Of a stretch of DNA of 64,000 nucleotides, positions 10,718 to 21,741 are shown one piece after another. Both the position numbers and the translations under genes were made by a program. The notes below the pieces were generated by a model that searched no databases, was not told the DNA's origin, and saw nothing but the letters and a program-made list of their open reading frames with translations. The stretch's first letter is position 1. Every line of letters starts with the position of its first letter. This stretch comes from Ancylostoma caninum (lineage: Eukaryota; Nematoda; Chromadorea; Rhabditida; Ancylostomatidae), in NCBI GenBank assembly GCA_037903475.1, contig JBAJFG010000004.1:1550001-1614000 (forward strand). Reading direction: 5' to 3'.

Positions 10718-11735
10718 TTAAAACGTGAGAACGTTTTTGTAAATTTCAAAGAGTATTTTTTCTATAGTGATGCTGATTAGATTGTGCATGGTCACTAAAT
10801 CATCCCTGTATCCGAAAGGTGTGAACTGTTGAGTGCTGGTATTGTTTTTGACGTTTTCACAGGTGCATGGATATTCCAAATAGGAGAGGGTAAGATCAGC
10901 TAGCAAGGGGCATATGTTACTTTCTTGTAGTACTCCACTATTCTGCTTAGATACATAATCCCCAAATTCACAAAAGCTGATATCAAGAATATAGGGCACT
11001 AAAAACAAAAGGTCTTGCAGTGTGTAAGTTGTATGACTTGGTTTTTCGGAGTCAGTGTAAAGAACACGTGTTTCTGTAACTGTACAGAAATGATGACTAC
11101 TGAATTCCATCAAATGCCACTTCTCGCACATATTAGAAAATTCTTCGAGTGAATCATTGCTTTCTGAGAAATCCAACAGCTAAAGTGTTAAAATGGCAGG
11201 CCTATGTTATGTCTAACAGCATTCCTTACTCAAGAAAATTGAGATTTGTCATCTCTTTGTCCGTATGTATGTATGTATACTGTGTGTATCGATGTGTGGA
11301 CGCTCTTGTTGCAATAAACGTTGGACCATCCGCGAGGGCCAAATCAACGTGTGTGTTCATTATGAGCCATGTATTTTTCACGGGAATTTTTGAAGCATAT
11401 TAGTAGTTTTTCTTTTAAACTTTTTAGAATGTCATTATGAGACAAACTTGCGAGCATATTTGTGAAATCAGCTGAGAAAAGTTGAAATTGTAGGTGTTTT
11501 ATTGTCTGAAGTTTTTCACTGATGTTAATGTTATCAATGGACCAATGACCATTGAAAACCTTTTGGCGTGTTTGTGTCGCTTTGATATAATTTTGAAAAT
11601 GTTTTTTGATGAATGTGAAAATTTTGGTCAACTCTAGCACAATTGGTTTGACACTGCTCTTGGAGACCATCCCAACACATAGAAATGGATTTTTTCGAAT
11701 TGCCCAACATTCGAGAGGGGGATTATCGTTAAAAG
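10718..11735 (-). pseudogene. Reverse transcriptase relic, PLE-like (second type)
   Basis: Minus-strand RT fragments in two main pieces. About 11340-11735 includes FLCVGMVSKSSV and the motif-A-like FSADFTNMLASLSHNDI. About 10718-11176 includes SNICPLLADLTLSYLEY (motif B region) and FGYRDDLVTMHN (motif C, RDD in place of the usual IDD). They are separated by about 160 bp of unrelated sequence with a TATG microsatellite. The DFTNM...SLxH and PLLADLxL patterns suggest a Penelope-related RT family distinct from the ones at 1.3-2.4 and 19.7-20.6 kb. It is broken and lies antisense to, and apparently inside, the BEL integrase relic. Confidence 0.6.
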
Positions 11736-12190
11736 CGTATAGATGCATATTCACTTGCGTAGTCACCCGCTTGATACACTTAGGAGTCGTGACTAGCATG
11801 CGGTTACCTGCATTTCTTAACGCACTGAGACGATTTTTCTCGCGACGAGGAATCCCAAGTTCCGTAACCTGCTACAACGCGCCCACGTTTCCACTAAGTG
11901 CCAAAATCCTGGCCGATGCGATCAATGAAGAGTTGCTCCCACTCATCGTGAACAATAAAACAGAGTCAGACATATAATAGCCTATGCGCCATGGCAAGGG
12001 AGACTCTATAAGTGGATAAGTTTATCAAACATTCTCTCTAAGAAACTCGGGAAAATCCACCTAGACTTAGGTAACCTCATCGCAGTGTGCACAGAAATAG
12101 AAGCCAGCCCAAATGTGCGCTTCCTGACATATCAGGAGCATGAGCTTGAGCAATTGGCGCCGCTCAGGCCGAATGACTTAACAGAAGGAG
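11718..12190 (+). pseudogene. BEL/Pao integrase relic
   Basis: Plus-strand BEL/Pao integrase core. KAYRCIFTCVVTRLIHL and FLNALRRFFSRRGIP occur in one frame and VTCYNAPTF corresponds to the second catalytic-Asp block, where the usual D appears as Y. After stops at about 11973 the frame shifts and the third block appears as IAVCTEIEASPNVRFLTYQE, then LAPLRPNDL. Order and spacing match the integrase of BEL pol. With stops, a frameshift and a lost catalytic residue it is inactive. The 5' side is cut off at about 11735 by the antisense RT fragment. Confidence 0.8.
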
Positions 12191-12330
12191 ATGATGGTCA
12201 CCTATTCTTTCGACGCGATCGGCACAGAGATTCGACGCGATCGGCGCAAGATCTCGCTTAGCAACCAGCAACAGCACAGGGTGAGATGCAAACCCGTAGC
12301 GCGGGAAAACTCGTCCGCGCGCCCTTAAAA

Positions 12331-12793
12331 GGCAGCAGGAGCTGAAATCCTCGACTCCGAGCTTAACTGTGGGTGATGAAGTACAGACTCAGCACATCAT
12401 AAATGTGAAACGACACAGACAATGATGGCTTACCTGCACAGAAATGTCGCGAACACGCCTGGCCGTGTTCGCGCTCGGACGAGTTTTCCCCGGACGAGTT
12501 TTTTTTTTCAAAAGCCATTGCGGTGCGTGGTTTGACGCAAAGGGAAAACGAAATGCATTCAATTCATAGGGTTTCATGGCGGGACTCGGCCAAAACCACG
12601 CGCCGTAATGGCTTTCGCGCCGGGGAAAACTCGTCCACGCACGAACACGGCCAGAAGTGTTCGCGACGAGTGTTCCATTTTCTCTGCAGGTAAGCCATCA
12701 TTGTCTGTGTTCGTTTCACATTTATGATGTGCTGAGCCTGTACTTCACCACCCGCAGCTCAGCTCGGAGTCGAGGATTTCAGCTCCTGCTGCC
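12331..12793. repeat. Long inverted repeat (about 205-bp arms)
   Basis: The left arm begins GGCAGCAGGAGCTGAAATCC at 12331 and the right arm ends with its reverse complement at 12793. Similarity runs inward over about 205 bp on each side, through ACAATGATGGCTTACCTGCA, the CGTGTTCG region and AAAGCCATT, to a spacer of about 50 bp (12540-12590). The arms are an estimated 85-90% matched. It could be a foldback transposon or an inverted duplication. No gene lies inside. Confidence 0.85.
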
Positions 12794-13411
12794 TTCAAAG
12801 AGAATCCAGGTGCATGGGCATACAAGGAAGTCAGTGTCGGTTTCCTCCATGTGCAGGAATCCAGTCCTGCTGAAAAGTTCTGTGAAAGGTATTTCCTTTC
12901 TAGGGAACCTCATTCTTGGCCACTGGTTCCTCCCGGTATAAATTAACGTTAGATAAATATCAATTTCAAACAACACGCTAATACTTTTCAACCACCCTGT
13001 GGAACCTCCGGAAATGACTATATGAGGAACCCACCCTGCATTGTTGGTTATATTCTGTAATCGTTCTGCTCCTGTGTTCTACATTCGACTCTAGCAAATA
13101 TTTTAATATATATTCACTGATACTGTGCCCGCCTACAGGAAGAGAAGAACGGCGTGTCAGACAAACGAACAGTCCTAGCAAAGCCAAACAAATTTTTCAT
13201 ACATGTGCTCAGATGTGTTCCATTTTTCTTCCACTTGCGAAGCTCTTACTTGTACCTGATCATGCAAGTTTTCTGAAAATGTGCCGTTGTTGATAAAGAT
13301 GGCCAGTCACGTAATGGATACGACTTTCTAGTGATTGTAATGGTGATGGGGTGTTCTGCTAGCGCTTCATCGAGTCTTAGTGATCACAAATTTGCTCAAG
13401 TTTTAGCGTAG

Positions 13412-13582
13412 TGAGATGTGTGAGATGTTACAGTAGTAACTATGTGAGGCGCGATGATCCCCATCTTTGATCTACTTGCATCGATCAAAGTGCAGGTTGG
13501 AATGAACCAAACAGCAAATCAAACAATACCGTATTTTGTGTAAAGTTCGCACCGGACGGAAAGAATCCTTGGAACTCGCTCT
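13412..13582 (+). repeat. Diverged direct repeat, left copy
   Basis: A stretch containing CTACTTGCATCGAT, GCAGGTTGGAA and GGAACTC recurs in order at 14468-14660. The copies are separated by about 0.9 kb. This looks like direct terminal repeats of a small element or a local duplication. Confidence 0.6.
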
Positions 13583-14467
13583 AAAATTGCATGCAGATTT
13601 CTCTGCGGTCGAGCGTTCCGCACAATGCCACTATGAGACACGCGCACATCCAAGGGTGGCCATGCAACATCACAGAAATCTTCAAAGATGGATGAGGGAT
13701 AGCAGGAATAGTGGAGTGGAACGCTTAGAAGCTGAAGTCTGCAAGGAGCTGGTGCTAGTCCCGAGTGCCTGAGGATGTTGAGGGTGCAAGAATGAAGAAC
13801 GTCGACGTGTTCTACTACCACAACTTCGCGGAGGTCAATCGAAGGAAACATGAGCTGTTTCGAGACGAAATGTTCATGTGGTTTTCGACATGCCATGCAC
13901 AGAGCCGAAGAATGGATGCTGGCTCTCATTTGTTGCTGCCGTAGATGTGTAGATGAGGCGTGAAGCAGGCTGTATTTGCTGGTACGTCCCATGACGAATG
14001 AACAGCCAAGTTGGTATCGCGCCGCAATGAAGCGAGGGACCACGTCATGGGATACTTGGGCCGCCACCCTGAATCCTACACCAAACTCCCAGTCGACGCA
14101 GGTGTACATAATTGCAGCGGCCTGCCCGAGCTTGGAGTTGGATCATCGACGATCTGAGGCTATGGATATCGGAAGGGAAGTTCGCCGCCTTTATGAGAAA
14201 GTCAGACTGGAGTCTGAAGCATCGGATGGATTTTGAACCACTTCGACCATCGAAGTTTGAAAGTCACAAAGCACACGAGGCTAATGTACCGCCTGGGCGG
14301 TGTTTGCCCCTTCTGCGAATGCAGGTTTCCCGCTGCTGGTGAAAGGTGCCATCAATAAGAACCCCCTCCCTGAAGCGACAGAACCGGAACGCAGCCATAG
14401 GCGCAGTGAAAGCCCTGGAGATCCTTAGAATGTGGCCACGTGGTACGGCCACTTGACGAGGGGGCAT
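13583..14467. other. Interior between direct repeats; long minus-strand open frame
   Basis: A 196-codon minus-strand open frame (13519-14109) and shorter plus-strand frames span this interval. None matches a family I recognise and no catalytic motif is visible. It might be the internal part of a small repeat-flanked element, or chance. Confidence 0.3.
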
Positions 14468-14660
14468 GTAGTGAGATTTGTAAGACGTTGCAGTAGTGAA
14501 GAATGTCAGGCACGTTCATCTCACCTTTGACCTACTTGCATCGATTAAATTGCAGGTTGGAACGAAAAAACCTGCAAATCAAAAAGTACTAAAGTAGTTT
14601 GTTTTATTCTTACGTAAAGCCCCCACTGGACAAGAAGACTCCATGGAACTCAGCTTAATA
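14468..14660 (+). repeat. Diverged direct repeat, right copy
   Basis: Matches 13412-13582 in the order GTGAGAT, CTACTTGCATCGATTAAA, TTGCAGGTTGGAACGA, then GGAACTCAGCTT, with an estimated quarter of positions changed. Confidence 0.6.
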
Positions 14661-14804
14661 TTGCGCCTCTCCCCACGTGACAGCCACTAGGGCCCGTCGT
14701 TTTTGATTTAGTTCTACTATTCTATTGATCGAGTTGTCTTCATTTTCGTTGTACTTTGAATCCTTTTCTTGATTCATAGAAGATTTTTACCGAAGGTGTC
14801 GTTC

Positions 14805-15081
14805 GGGCGCGTGTGGCGCAGTGGTAAGAGGCTCGCTGCGCACGCACACAATCGATGGTTCGATCCCGCCCGAGGCCAACCAAGCCTTCCATCCCTCCGG
14901 GGTCGGTAAATTGGTACCAGAGGAGTCTGGGAGGATGAAGCACTGACTTGGTACATCGGGTGCCCCCCGCAAGTCATTGTACAGGGCACATACGCATTCA
15001 ACGCCTCTCCGATGCTCAGATGAAGTCGAATGCGTGGCGCATCCCTCGTGACGGGCTTGATTAACGCCGACCACTTTATCC
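14805..15081 (+). mobile_element. Young tRNA-derived SINE with 20-bp target duplication
   Basis: A 277-bp SINE. The 5' part (14805-14877) is tRNA-like, with A box TGGCGCAGTGGTAAG at 14814-14828, B box GGTTCGATCCC at 14857-14867, and 5' GGGCG pairing with CGCCC near 14870. An unrelated body follows, ending TTTATCCTTTT. Both flanks carry the same 20-base word starting TTTTACCGAAGG (14785-14804 and 15082-15101), a perfect target-site duplication of LINE-type length. Transcription would be by Pol III from the internal boxes, with mobilisation by an endogenous LINE; both are family knowledge. The perfect duplication argues for a recent insertion. An older copy is at 3195-3370. Confidence 0.92.
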
Positions 15082-15101
15082 TTTTACCGAAGGTGTCGTT
15101 C

Positions 15102-16821
15102 TTCCAGTAGTGGTTAAACCGCAGTTTCTTCTGTTGATCGAGCATCACTATCAATTTCAATTGTGTATCATGTTCCGCCTCCACCTAACTTTAGCCGTCT
15201 CAATCGACAAACTCTTGACGAAATGACATGCGCCAAAATTTAAGGCAGAAATTCAATTTCTATGTGTGTGGTCCTAAGAAGGTGTAATGTAAAAGTGGAA
15301 ACTTCGAGTGTTAGGAAAGTTCACAGCATCTGTTAACCTGGACTCGAGCCTAAATGGCGCCCTCTATCGATATTCTCGTCGAATCAAAGCTGTAAACTAC
15401 GAGTGACTTGTCGTCTTGTGAAGGATACATGTAACTTTGTGGAAGCCAACGCACGTATGGAGCGAAGCTACTAATAAATGGAATGTACCGTAGTATAGAC
15501 GCACATCGATCTGGAGTGAACTATACTTTTAATTTCTCATCCTAGTAACCTCTTTTCTGGTAGAAACGTGTTGTCGGATATGGTTGTATACGCGTGAGAT
15601 ATCACCTAGATACATAAGTACCCTGCATTTGGTATGTTGCAATGGAATACATGAACACCCTGAATTTGGAATGTCCCCGTGTTCTGCTAGCTGTAGATAA
15701 ATGTTAAATATTCTACAATTTGAATTTCTTCACTAAGCAAGCTTGATCTACATCAATACACAGACACCTGCCTAAAAATTTCGTTTTTAAAATAATATGG
15801 CCAACGTTGGCTGAGTACTGATACCTGAATTACTCCCACGTTTGGGAGATTCCTGGACTCGCTGTAATCACATTGCGGCCTATCATCTGGGGCCACCTAT
15901 CCGGCATCTCGATCAGTCAATCATCGAAAACCCTCAAAGTTGACGGACTGCTGCTCGCTCAAAGAATGCTTGAGCGACCAGACAAAGTGTTAGTTGGAGA
16001 GTGCGGTCCATGTCTGCTCCTAATACTACTTACGGGTGCAGAGTGTGGAATCGTGGTCCTTATCTGCTCCTTCTGCCACCTTCGAATTGATTTGTAGCCC
16101 GAAATGTTCACACGTTCACGTCTCACTTCCCCATGTTTGTCGGTTTTTGCCCAGAGAGACTTTTGTAAAAGTTGATGTTGCTCATTACGTCGATTACCAG
16201 CAACTCTGCTCCTTAGAAGATCGCCGAGTTGGTGAATGCCTTTGCGGCGAATTATCTGCCGAAACGAAATGTATGAATTGACGGTTAATGGTTTCATACC
16301 TAGCTAGCATTGAGCCAAACGTCACGGTGCTGTTGCCGTCCCTGTTGATAGCAACGGCGCTCCACATGAGCTCGTACAAGAAAACCACTTGGATTGTATC
16401 CCGTGCGGTCGTATTTGAACAATGACGGAATGCTACGTCATTGCATATCCATGGCATAAATGCTCACAGGACTCACATACTCACAAGTTATATGGGAAAA
16501 ATGCATAAAACTATTTTTGTGCCTCAACCATTTCCTGACAATCTAATACGATTTTGAGCCCTTGTATTGGGGAAAACATTGAAGCATGTTTGAAATACTT
16601 GTTCAATAGTTCTGCTGGAACACTGCCCCAATATTCGTTTGTTTCTGAACATTCTGTGTATGTGATCATTATATATCAGCAAAAGAGTTGAGACTGGACG
16701 CCAGTGACCGTATGTTCTGAAGCTATTCTTTTTCTTTTCTCGTCTTTTTTTTTGCGCGCATGCGGTTCATCACTTTTCATCCGTGCTGTACGCCAACATT
16801 ATGAGGGGTCCAATTTCAAGT
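15102..16821. other. Spacer, nothing recognised
   Basis: Contains several short open frames on both strands (for example 15959-16297 and 16194-16457 minus). None has recognisable domains or splice-bounded structure. Confidence 0.35.
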
Positions 16822-16885
16822 GTCGCATTAGAGGTAATCAAAAATGTCGCATTAGAGGTAATCAAAAGTGTCGCATTAGAGGTAT
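16822..16885 (+). repeat. 24-bp tandem repeat, about 2.7 copies
   Basis: The unit GTCGCATTAGAGGTAATCAA plus four A/T-rich bases occurs three times, the last copy ending GAGGTATTC. Confidence 0.9.
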
Positions 16886-17368
16886 TCTTGTAGCACCACT
16901 ATCTATTGGCAGACTTTGAGAAAACTCTGTGCACGTGCAGCAATCAGCCGTCTGTTTACGATCCAAACGAACTCATTCGACTGGTATAGGCGGCAGAAAA
17001 GGCAAGATATGGAGGAATTATGGGACTAACTGATGCACATCGTTTGCTTGTAGAGGCGATAATTCCGCAGAACGTGAAGGTATCTGTGCGCCACGGCGCA
17101 GGCTGAAGAAGAGGAGTAAACGATGCGGGCATGTGCCAGCCTAGCTCTAAAATACAGTGCCTTCGTTCTTCTCATTGTAGAAGTTTTGTTATTGCAGGAA
17201 AATTTACTCCTCATTCAACTGAGGTGGCTGGAACAGGAGTTTATGCGAAAGCGTTTTAGATTGGAAAACTCAAGCGGCTACGAGGTTTCTCTCAAATATG
17301 AGAATATTATTCACAGCTAGCTGACGAACATTGGTGGACAGTTCAAGGTAGAACGCATTGTTGTAATT

Positions 17369-18103
17369 GTGGACTTGGACTGCAGAGTCCGCCAATCACA
17401 AATGGACCCATCCGCGAGCTCACGCGCAACACAACCTATGCGTCGCGTGAGATTAGCTGAGCGATGTGGTTGTGGCAACATTCATCAGCTACAGCGCACA
17501 ACCGTGAGCATATGCTGTCCTCCACGCGTGGTTGCGGAGAGATGCAATTGTGGTTCGCGTTCTCCGCACATTCCTTGCACTATATGGGGCCGACCATGGA
17601 TATTTTTTCAAGAAATTGATTTAAAGGATGCTCTTTCTCATCACAAGGCAACTGAAAGGGCGAAGAAATCGGTATCGGCAGAAACTGATCGACTTCTACA
17701 TACCCATTTCTAAGCAGGTGTGCACATAGATCTAATCTTTGATGGCTGAGATAACCTTTAAAATTACTAGTTGTGGATATGTTATGATCCTAGTGATATC
17801 TGCTCATACGCAGTGCGCATCAACGGGGACGGAAGAGACACAAGAATAAAAGACCTTCCACATGAACTTACAGTGTTGTTGGCAGATTTTTTTGTTACTC
17901 GTTGCTTTTTGTGCACCTTCAACGCAGCGAAAGAAAAGGCGTTCGAGATTCCACCGTTGAAGCAGTGGGTCTCGCACGAACAGTATTATCTTCTTCAACT
18001 AATCTCCAGTAATTATGCGGACCACATAATAGGTGTCGAATTTTCAATATCACCTTTTTTGAGTCCCACGTTACGACTTCCTTTCTTTTCCGCCTCTGGA
18101 TAG
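17369..18103 (+). other. Unrecognised open stretches, possibly a retroelement relic
   Basis: Two open stretches in the same plus frame, 17369-17713 and 17771-18103, separated by a few stops. The first has a cysteine-rich pair of blocks, AERCGCGNIHQ and AERCNCGSRSPHIPC, within about 45 residues. The spaced Cys blocks look designed rather than random and could be a gag or envelope-like remnant, but I recognise no family. No splice pattern supports a host gene. Confidence 0.25.
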
Positions 18104-18828
18104 TACTCGGATCGATGGAAGAAACACATGAGAAAAAAATTTAAAGTACTGATGGAGGCGAGGGTGACGTATATTGTAAATTTCAGGGTGGCGGTATCAG
18201 AGGCACTATATTTTACCATAGTATCATATATTCTATTAATTAGCACACCTTGTGTGTGTCTCTGGACGAAAACAAGACAATATGGCCGAACACTAACTAG
18301 ACTATGGTCATCAGAGCGTGGACTTATGCAGAAAAGATGCAAATTTTGATATATTGGCAGGTGTTTCGGTCCATTCTTCTTCACGTTCATTTTCATGGAA
18401 GACCTAAATCTCTACACTGCAACGAACTTGAAGTATGGTGTTTGTACTAACTGATACTTTGCTTCTGTGCCGACCAGGTTGTTAGGTGGGAACTTCTCTT
18501 CGCAACAACCTGACGTTCGATGGAAACGTCCTTTTTAAAGGCCTGGAAGTGGCGGATGCTATATTTATGTTATTGCCAAACGCCAAACGCCTTATCGCTC
18601 TCAGAAAGCCACCGACATTGTCCTAGGCGCATCTGGAAACCCTCCGGAAGAGCCACACAATGTACCACAAAGTCCATCTATTTAGCGGATTTTTCGTCCT
18701 CGGCGATTGTGACTGTAGCTAGACGAGTGAGCGCCACTATGCACTCAGATGGTATAACAGATAAAATAATGATCTACAGCTCATAGAAAGGCATGAAAGG
18801 CAGGTAGTCATTCGTAACCGACAAACAC

Positions 18829-19100
18829 TCATTTCGGTAGTTCATCGTTGGATTCTGAGCTGAAATCCAAAACGCCTCCAGGACCTTCCATGCAGAGATT
18901 TGTCATATTCAAATCTCTTCCATTATGTGCGTCATGTTTATGTTTCCCTAGAGCCGAGACCAAGCTGCCACGTCGCTTACTTGCCAAGTGTTTTTTTAAG
19001 CGTACACACTCCGGTCTTGTCAATGTACAAGGCATCGCAACTCAAACATTTTATCTGGTATATCACAACTGTTTGCGAGCACTCCCCATTCTTTCCATAT
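18829..19100 (-). pseudogene. PLE GIY-YIG endonuclease fragment
   Basis: On the minus strand, VIYQIKCLSCDALYIDKTG (about 19040-19095) carries the GIY-YIG-like opening used by Penelope endonucleases, with a CxxC zinc pair. After a frameshift it continues as KKHLASKRRGSLVSALGKHK and DAHNGRDLNM. The usual YIGET is YIDKT here and further frame breaks follow, so it is inactive. No matching RT lies immediately upstream on the minus strand. Confidence 0.7.
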
Positions 19101-19153
19101 GGGCAAACAACGCAAGTTATGCGCGGTCAATCGTAAATTCTATTTCGCACTAA

Positions 19154-19511
19154 GAGTATCCCCAGACTTCGCCAGTTCAAAATGAATAGAAATGAACAGG
19201 CGATATAAGAGATAAGGATCGTAGAAATGATACGTATTGATTGTACGTTACATCGCCATGGATCGCTGCCAAACGGAGCTCATCGCCCGTACTCTCGAAG
19301 ATGTGCTCAAAATGAACTGGCGATGTGAATGATAGCAACAGTGGAAACGATGCCAATCGATCGCCACGCCCCATTTATTATCATCGCTCTTACGCCTGGG
19401 GTCTCCTCATTCACTTTATCCATGTGGCGATCGCCGGCTGTCGTGGCGATCGCGACGACAGCCGGCTGTCGTGGCGATCGCCACGATTGCTGGCGAAGTC
19501 TGGGGATACTC
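19154..19511. mobile_element. PIF/Harbinger-type MITE with perfect 22-bp termini
   Basis: A 358-bp element with perfect 22-bp inverted termini starting GAGTATCCCCAGACTTCGCC, flanked by TAA on both sides (19151-19153 and 19512-19514). A 3-bp TAA/TTA target duplication is characteristic of PIF/Harbinger elements. The interior has repeated GTGGCGATCGC and GCCGGCTGTCGT words and no coding capacity. Perfect termini suggest recent insertion. Confidence 0.85.
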
Positions 19512-19750
19512 TAACTGTTTCTTGATGTTATCGTTGGGAATGTTTACCAAGACCACATCATTTTGCAGTTCTACTCGTACAATGCATCGTCGTAACTGAA
19601 CGCTCGCCTCATCAGAAACAAAAGGGAGACAGAGGGGGAGCTTATAGATTCTTTGAATTCACAACAGGTCGTTTTCGTCGTTGCAGTGTTCCGTACCCGT
19701 TGCTGTTCGCGATGCTTGTCGCTAACCGAAGTGATTCCTGGCGTTCGGCT

Positions 19751-20640
19751 TCACCACCGCAAACTTGGTCGGCTGTCCTGAACGTATTCCGAACAATGGC
19801 TCGTTTTACGGTCCAGGATGTGCAGGCCTAGCGTATAGCATGATGTTCTTTGAAATCGTCTAGAAATATACCATTTCATCTCTATCAAGCCTTTGCAAAG
19901 ATGAATTCGTGTGTTTAGATAGGGTAACCTACCGTTATTTAGTGTTTCTCGTGTAAGCCTGATGTATTGTGACTGTCGATTAAGGATTTCAAAACATTCT
20001 TCCTTTTTGGACTGTGTCGAGGTAACAATGCAACAGTCGCCAATGTAGCGACAGTACATCAGAGGTAAACGCGACAACACTGGCTCTATTCTGCTCATGA
20101 AACATACATCAAGAACAGGTGCTAACCGTTGACTCGTAGCGAGCCCTCGTTTCTGACTATAGTACTGTCCGGACCACTTGAAAACATTGCAGTTCAGACA
20201 TTCCTTGCTTAATACAATCGTGTGCGCTACACTTAGCCCATACATCTCGATCGTTGGAGCATGTTTTTCTAGCATTTCTGATTCTGCTTGCAGTGTTGCG
20301 CTATTTTAAGCATTTTTGTACAAGGATATCTCACCGAACGGTTCCATGACACAATTTTGATCAAAATTTATGTTACGTAGATGATCAAGGAATTGCCACG
20401 TGTTCGATAGGTGAGGAGGCCCTTTGGTAAGAGTTGGCTTACAATTTTGTCAGAGACCGCGAAATGCGGTCGCTTCGCCCAACCACACGACTTATTATCG
20501 GCCGGATTTTGAAGGTATTTGCAGACCTCGATCTCATGTCATCCAGGAAGATTTTGTGGGTCTTTAAAAGACTGTAAAATACAGCACACCTTGGATTGTC
20601 AGGCTTTAGCCTACTGATGAATCTTTCGTTGAGGCTCGTG
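19751..20640 (-). pseudogene. Penelope-like reverse transcriptase relic
   Basis: The minus-strand RT begins near 20640 with LNERFISRLKPDNPRC, then FYSLLKTHKI and IRPIISRVVGRSDRIS, the PLE fingers signature. After a frameshift and stops it resumes at 20275-19751 with KRGLATSQRLAPVL (motif B), YCRYIGDCCIVTS (motif C, with IGD replacing the catalytic IDD) and NGRLPYLNTRIHL (motif D/E). The second motif-C Asp survives but the first is Gly. Upstream on the same strand is another PLE 3' end (20733-21353), so this is a tandem arrangement common for PLEs. It is inactive. Confidence 0.85.
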
Positions 20641-20775
20641 ATAGTTGGAGAGTATCAGCGCAAAGCTAGTAAAATAGTTGGTTTTGGAGAAAGCTGGTAA
20701 AATATTACGAAGCGATCGGAATGTCCTGTGTATTGATTTTGACTGAGCCTTGCACGCGATTTTCAATTGATTTAT

Positions 20776-20812
20776 AGGCTGACGTTTCGGCAAATCACCT
20801 TCTTCAGAGCCT
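20776..20812 (-). ncRNA. Hammerhead-ribozyme-like core in PLE 3' region
   Basis: Minus strand, 5' to 3': AGGCU, CUGAAGA, a stem-II segment, GAAA, CGUC, AGCCU. The five bases before CUGAAGA pair perfectly with the five after the UC cleavage position (stem I). CUGANGA and GAAA are the invariant hammerhead core. The ACGU between core and cleavage site is self-complementary, giving the minimal stem III expected of dimeric hammerheads. Stem II (GGUG/UGCC) is weak and preceded by one extra A. PLEs are known to carry hammerhead motifs. Cleavage by this copy is inferred, not shown. Confidence 0.6.
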
Positions 20813-21017
20813 GAAATGGGCGACTAACTTACAATCTGCACGACCAAACGTCTCCACAACTCCACAAAGGGAATTTTAAGTCTAGTTCTCGATGGCAAGC
20901 ACGCTGAGAGACCAAATACTCACCTGTAAAAGTCAACCACAAAGGCTGGGACTGAATAGCGACCGCTGACTGACAAAATGAGCTAATGCCAATGACGCCA
21001 ACGCCACTGCTACCTTC

Positions 21018-21353
21018 TCAGAATAGCAGCTCGATATATACCGCGAGTTCACGCGTAATTGAGAGGCACTCTCCTTTACGGTTCATTTTCGGGTTCTTGG
21101 CGTGAATCCAAAACGCCTCAAGTGTTTTGCGAGCTGATGTTTGGGGTTCATTCGCGCAGATAGTTATTTTTACTTCAGAATTAGCTCCGTTATGTTTTTG
21201 TGGTCTGTGGGTATCCAGAGCTTTGGATTGACGTGATCTATTTCGGCCATCTAGATTTTCCCTAATGCGAATGCACAAAGGACGCGACATTCCCCCTATA
21301 TACTCATCGCCGCATTCTAAGCAAGAGATCAGGTATATACCTATACAGGACAC
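21018..21353 (-). pseudogene. PLE GIY-YIG endonuclease domain, 5'-truncated
   Basis: About 110 codons open on the minus strand: GIYLISCLECGDEYIGGMSR (GIY...YIG core with CxxC), then RPLCIRIRENLDGRNRSRQS with the catalytic Arg block, HNG at the usual place, and LEAFWIHAKNPKMNRK near the end. The stop codon is just before 21018. It is truncated at 21350, where the inverted copy begins, so the RT portion is missing. In PLEs this domain nicks the target to start reverse transcription. Confidence 0.85.
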
Positions 21354-21535
21354 AAAAACATAATGGAGCTAATTTTGAAGTAAAAGTAACTTTCTTAGCG
21401 CATAAACCTCAAACATCAGCTCGCAAAATACTTGAGGCGTTTTGGATTCACATCAAGAACCCGAAAAGAACCGTAAGGAAGAGTGCCTCTCAATTACGCG
21501 TGAACTCGCGCCATATATCGAGCTGCTATTCTGAT
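21354..21535 (+). pseudogene. Inverted copy of PLE endonuclease C-terminus
   Basis: Plus-strand counterpart of 21018-21195. It keeps the words LEAFWIHIKNPKR and the CLSITRELA region with small indels, followed by the same 3' non-coding sequence. Confidence 0.8.
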
Positions 21536-21741
21536 CTACAGAAGGTAGCAGCGGCGTCGTTGGCACTGGCTCATCTAGTCAGTCAGCCGTCGTTACTTGG
21601 TCTCAGCCATTGTGGTTGACTTCTATAGGTGAGTATTTGGTCCGTTAACCATGCTTGTGATCGAAAACTAGACTTAGAGTTCCCTTTGTGGAGTTGTGAA
21701 GACGTTTGGTCGTGTAGATTGTAAGTTGAATCGCCCATTTC

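Noticed and set aside
14805..14877. A standalone tRNA gene
   Set aside because: It continues into a 200-bp body with a target duplication around the whole unit, so it is a SINE head.
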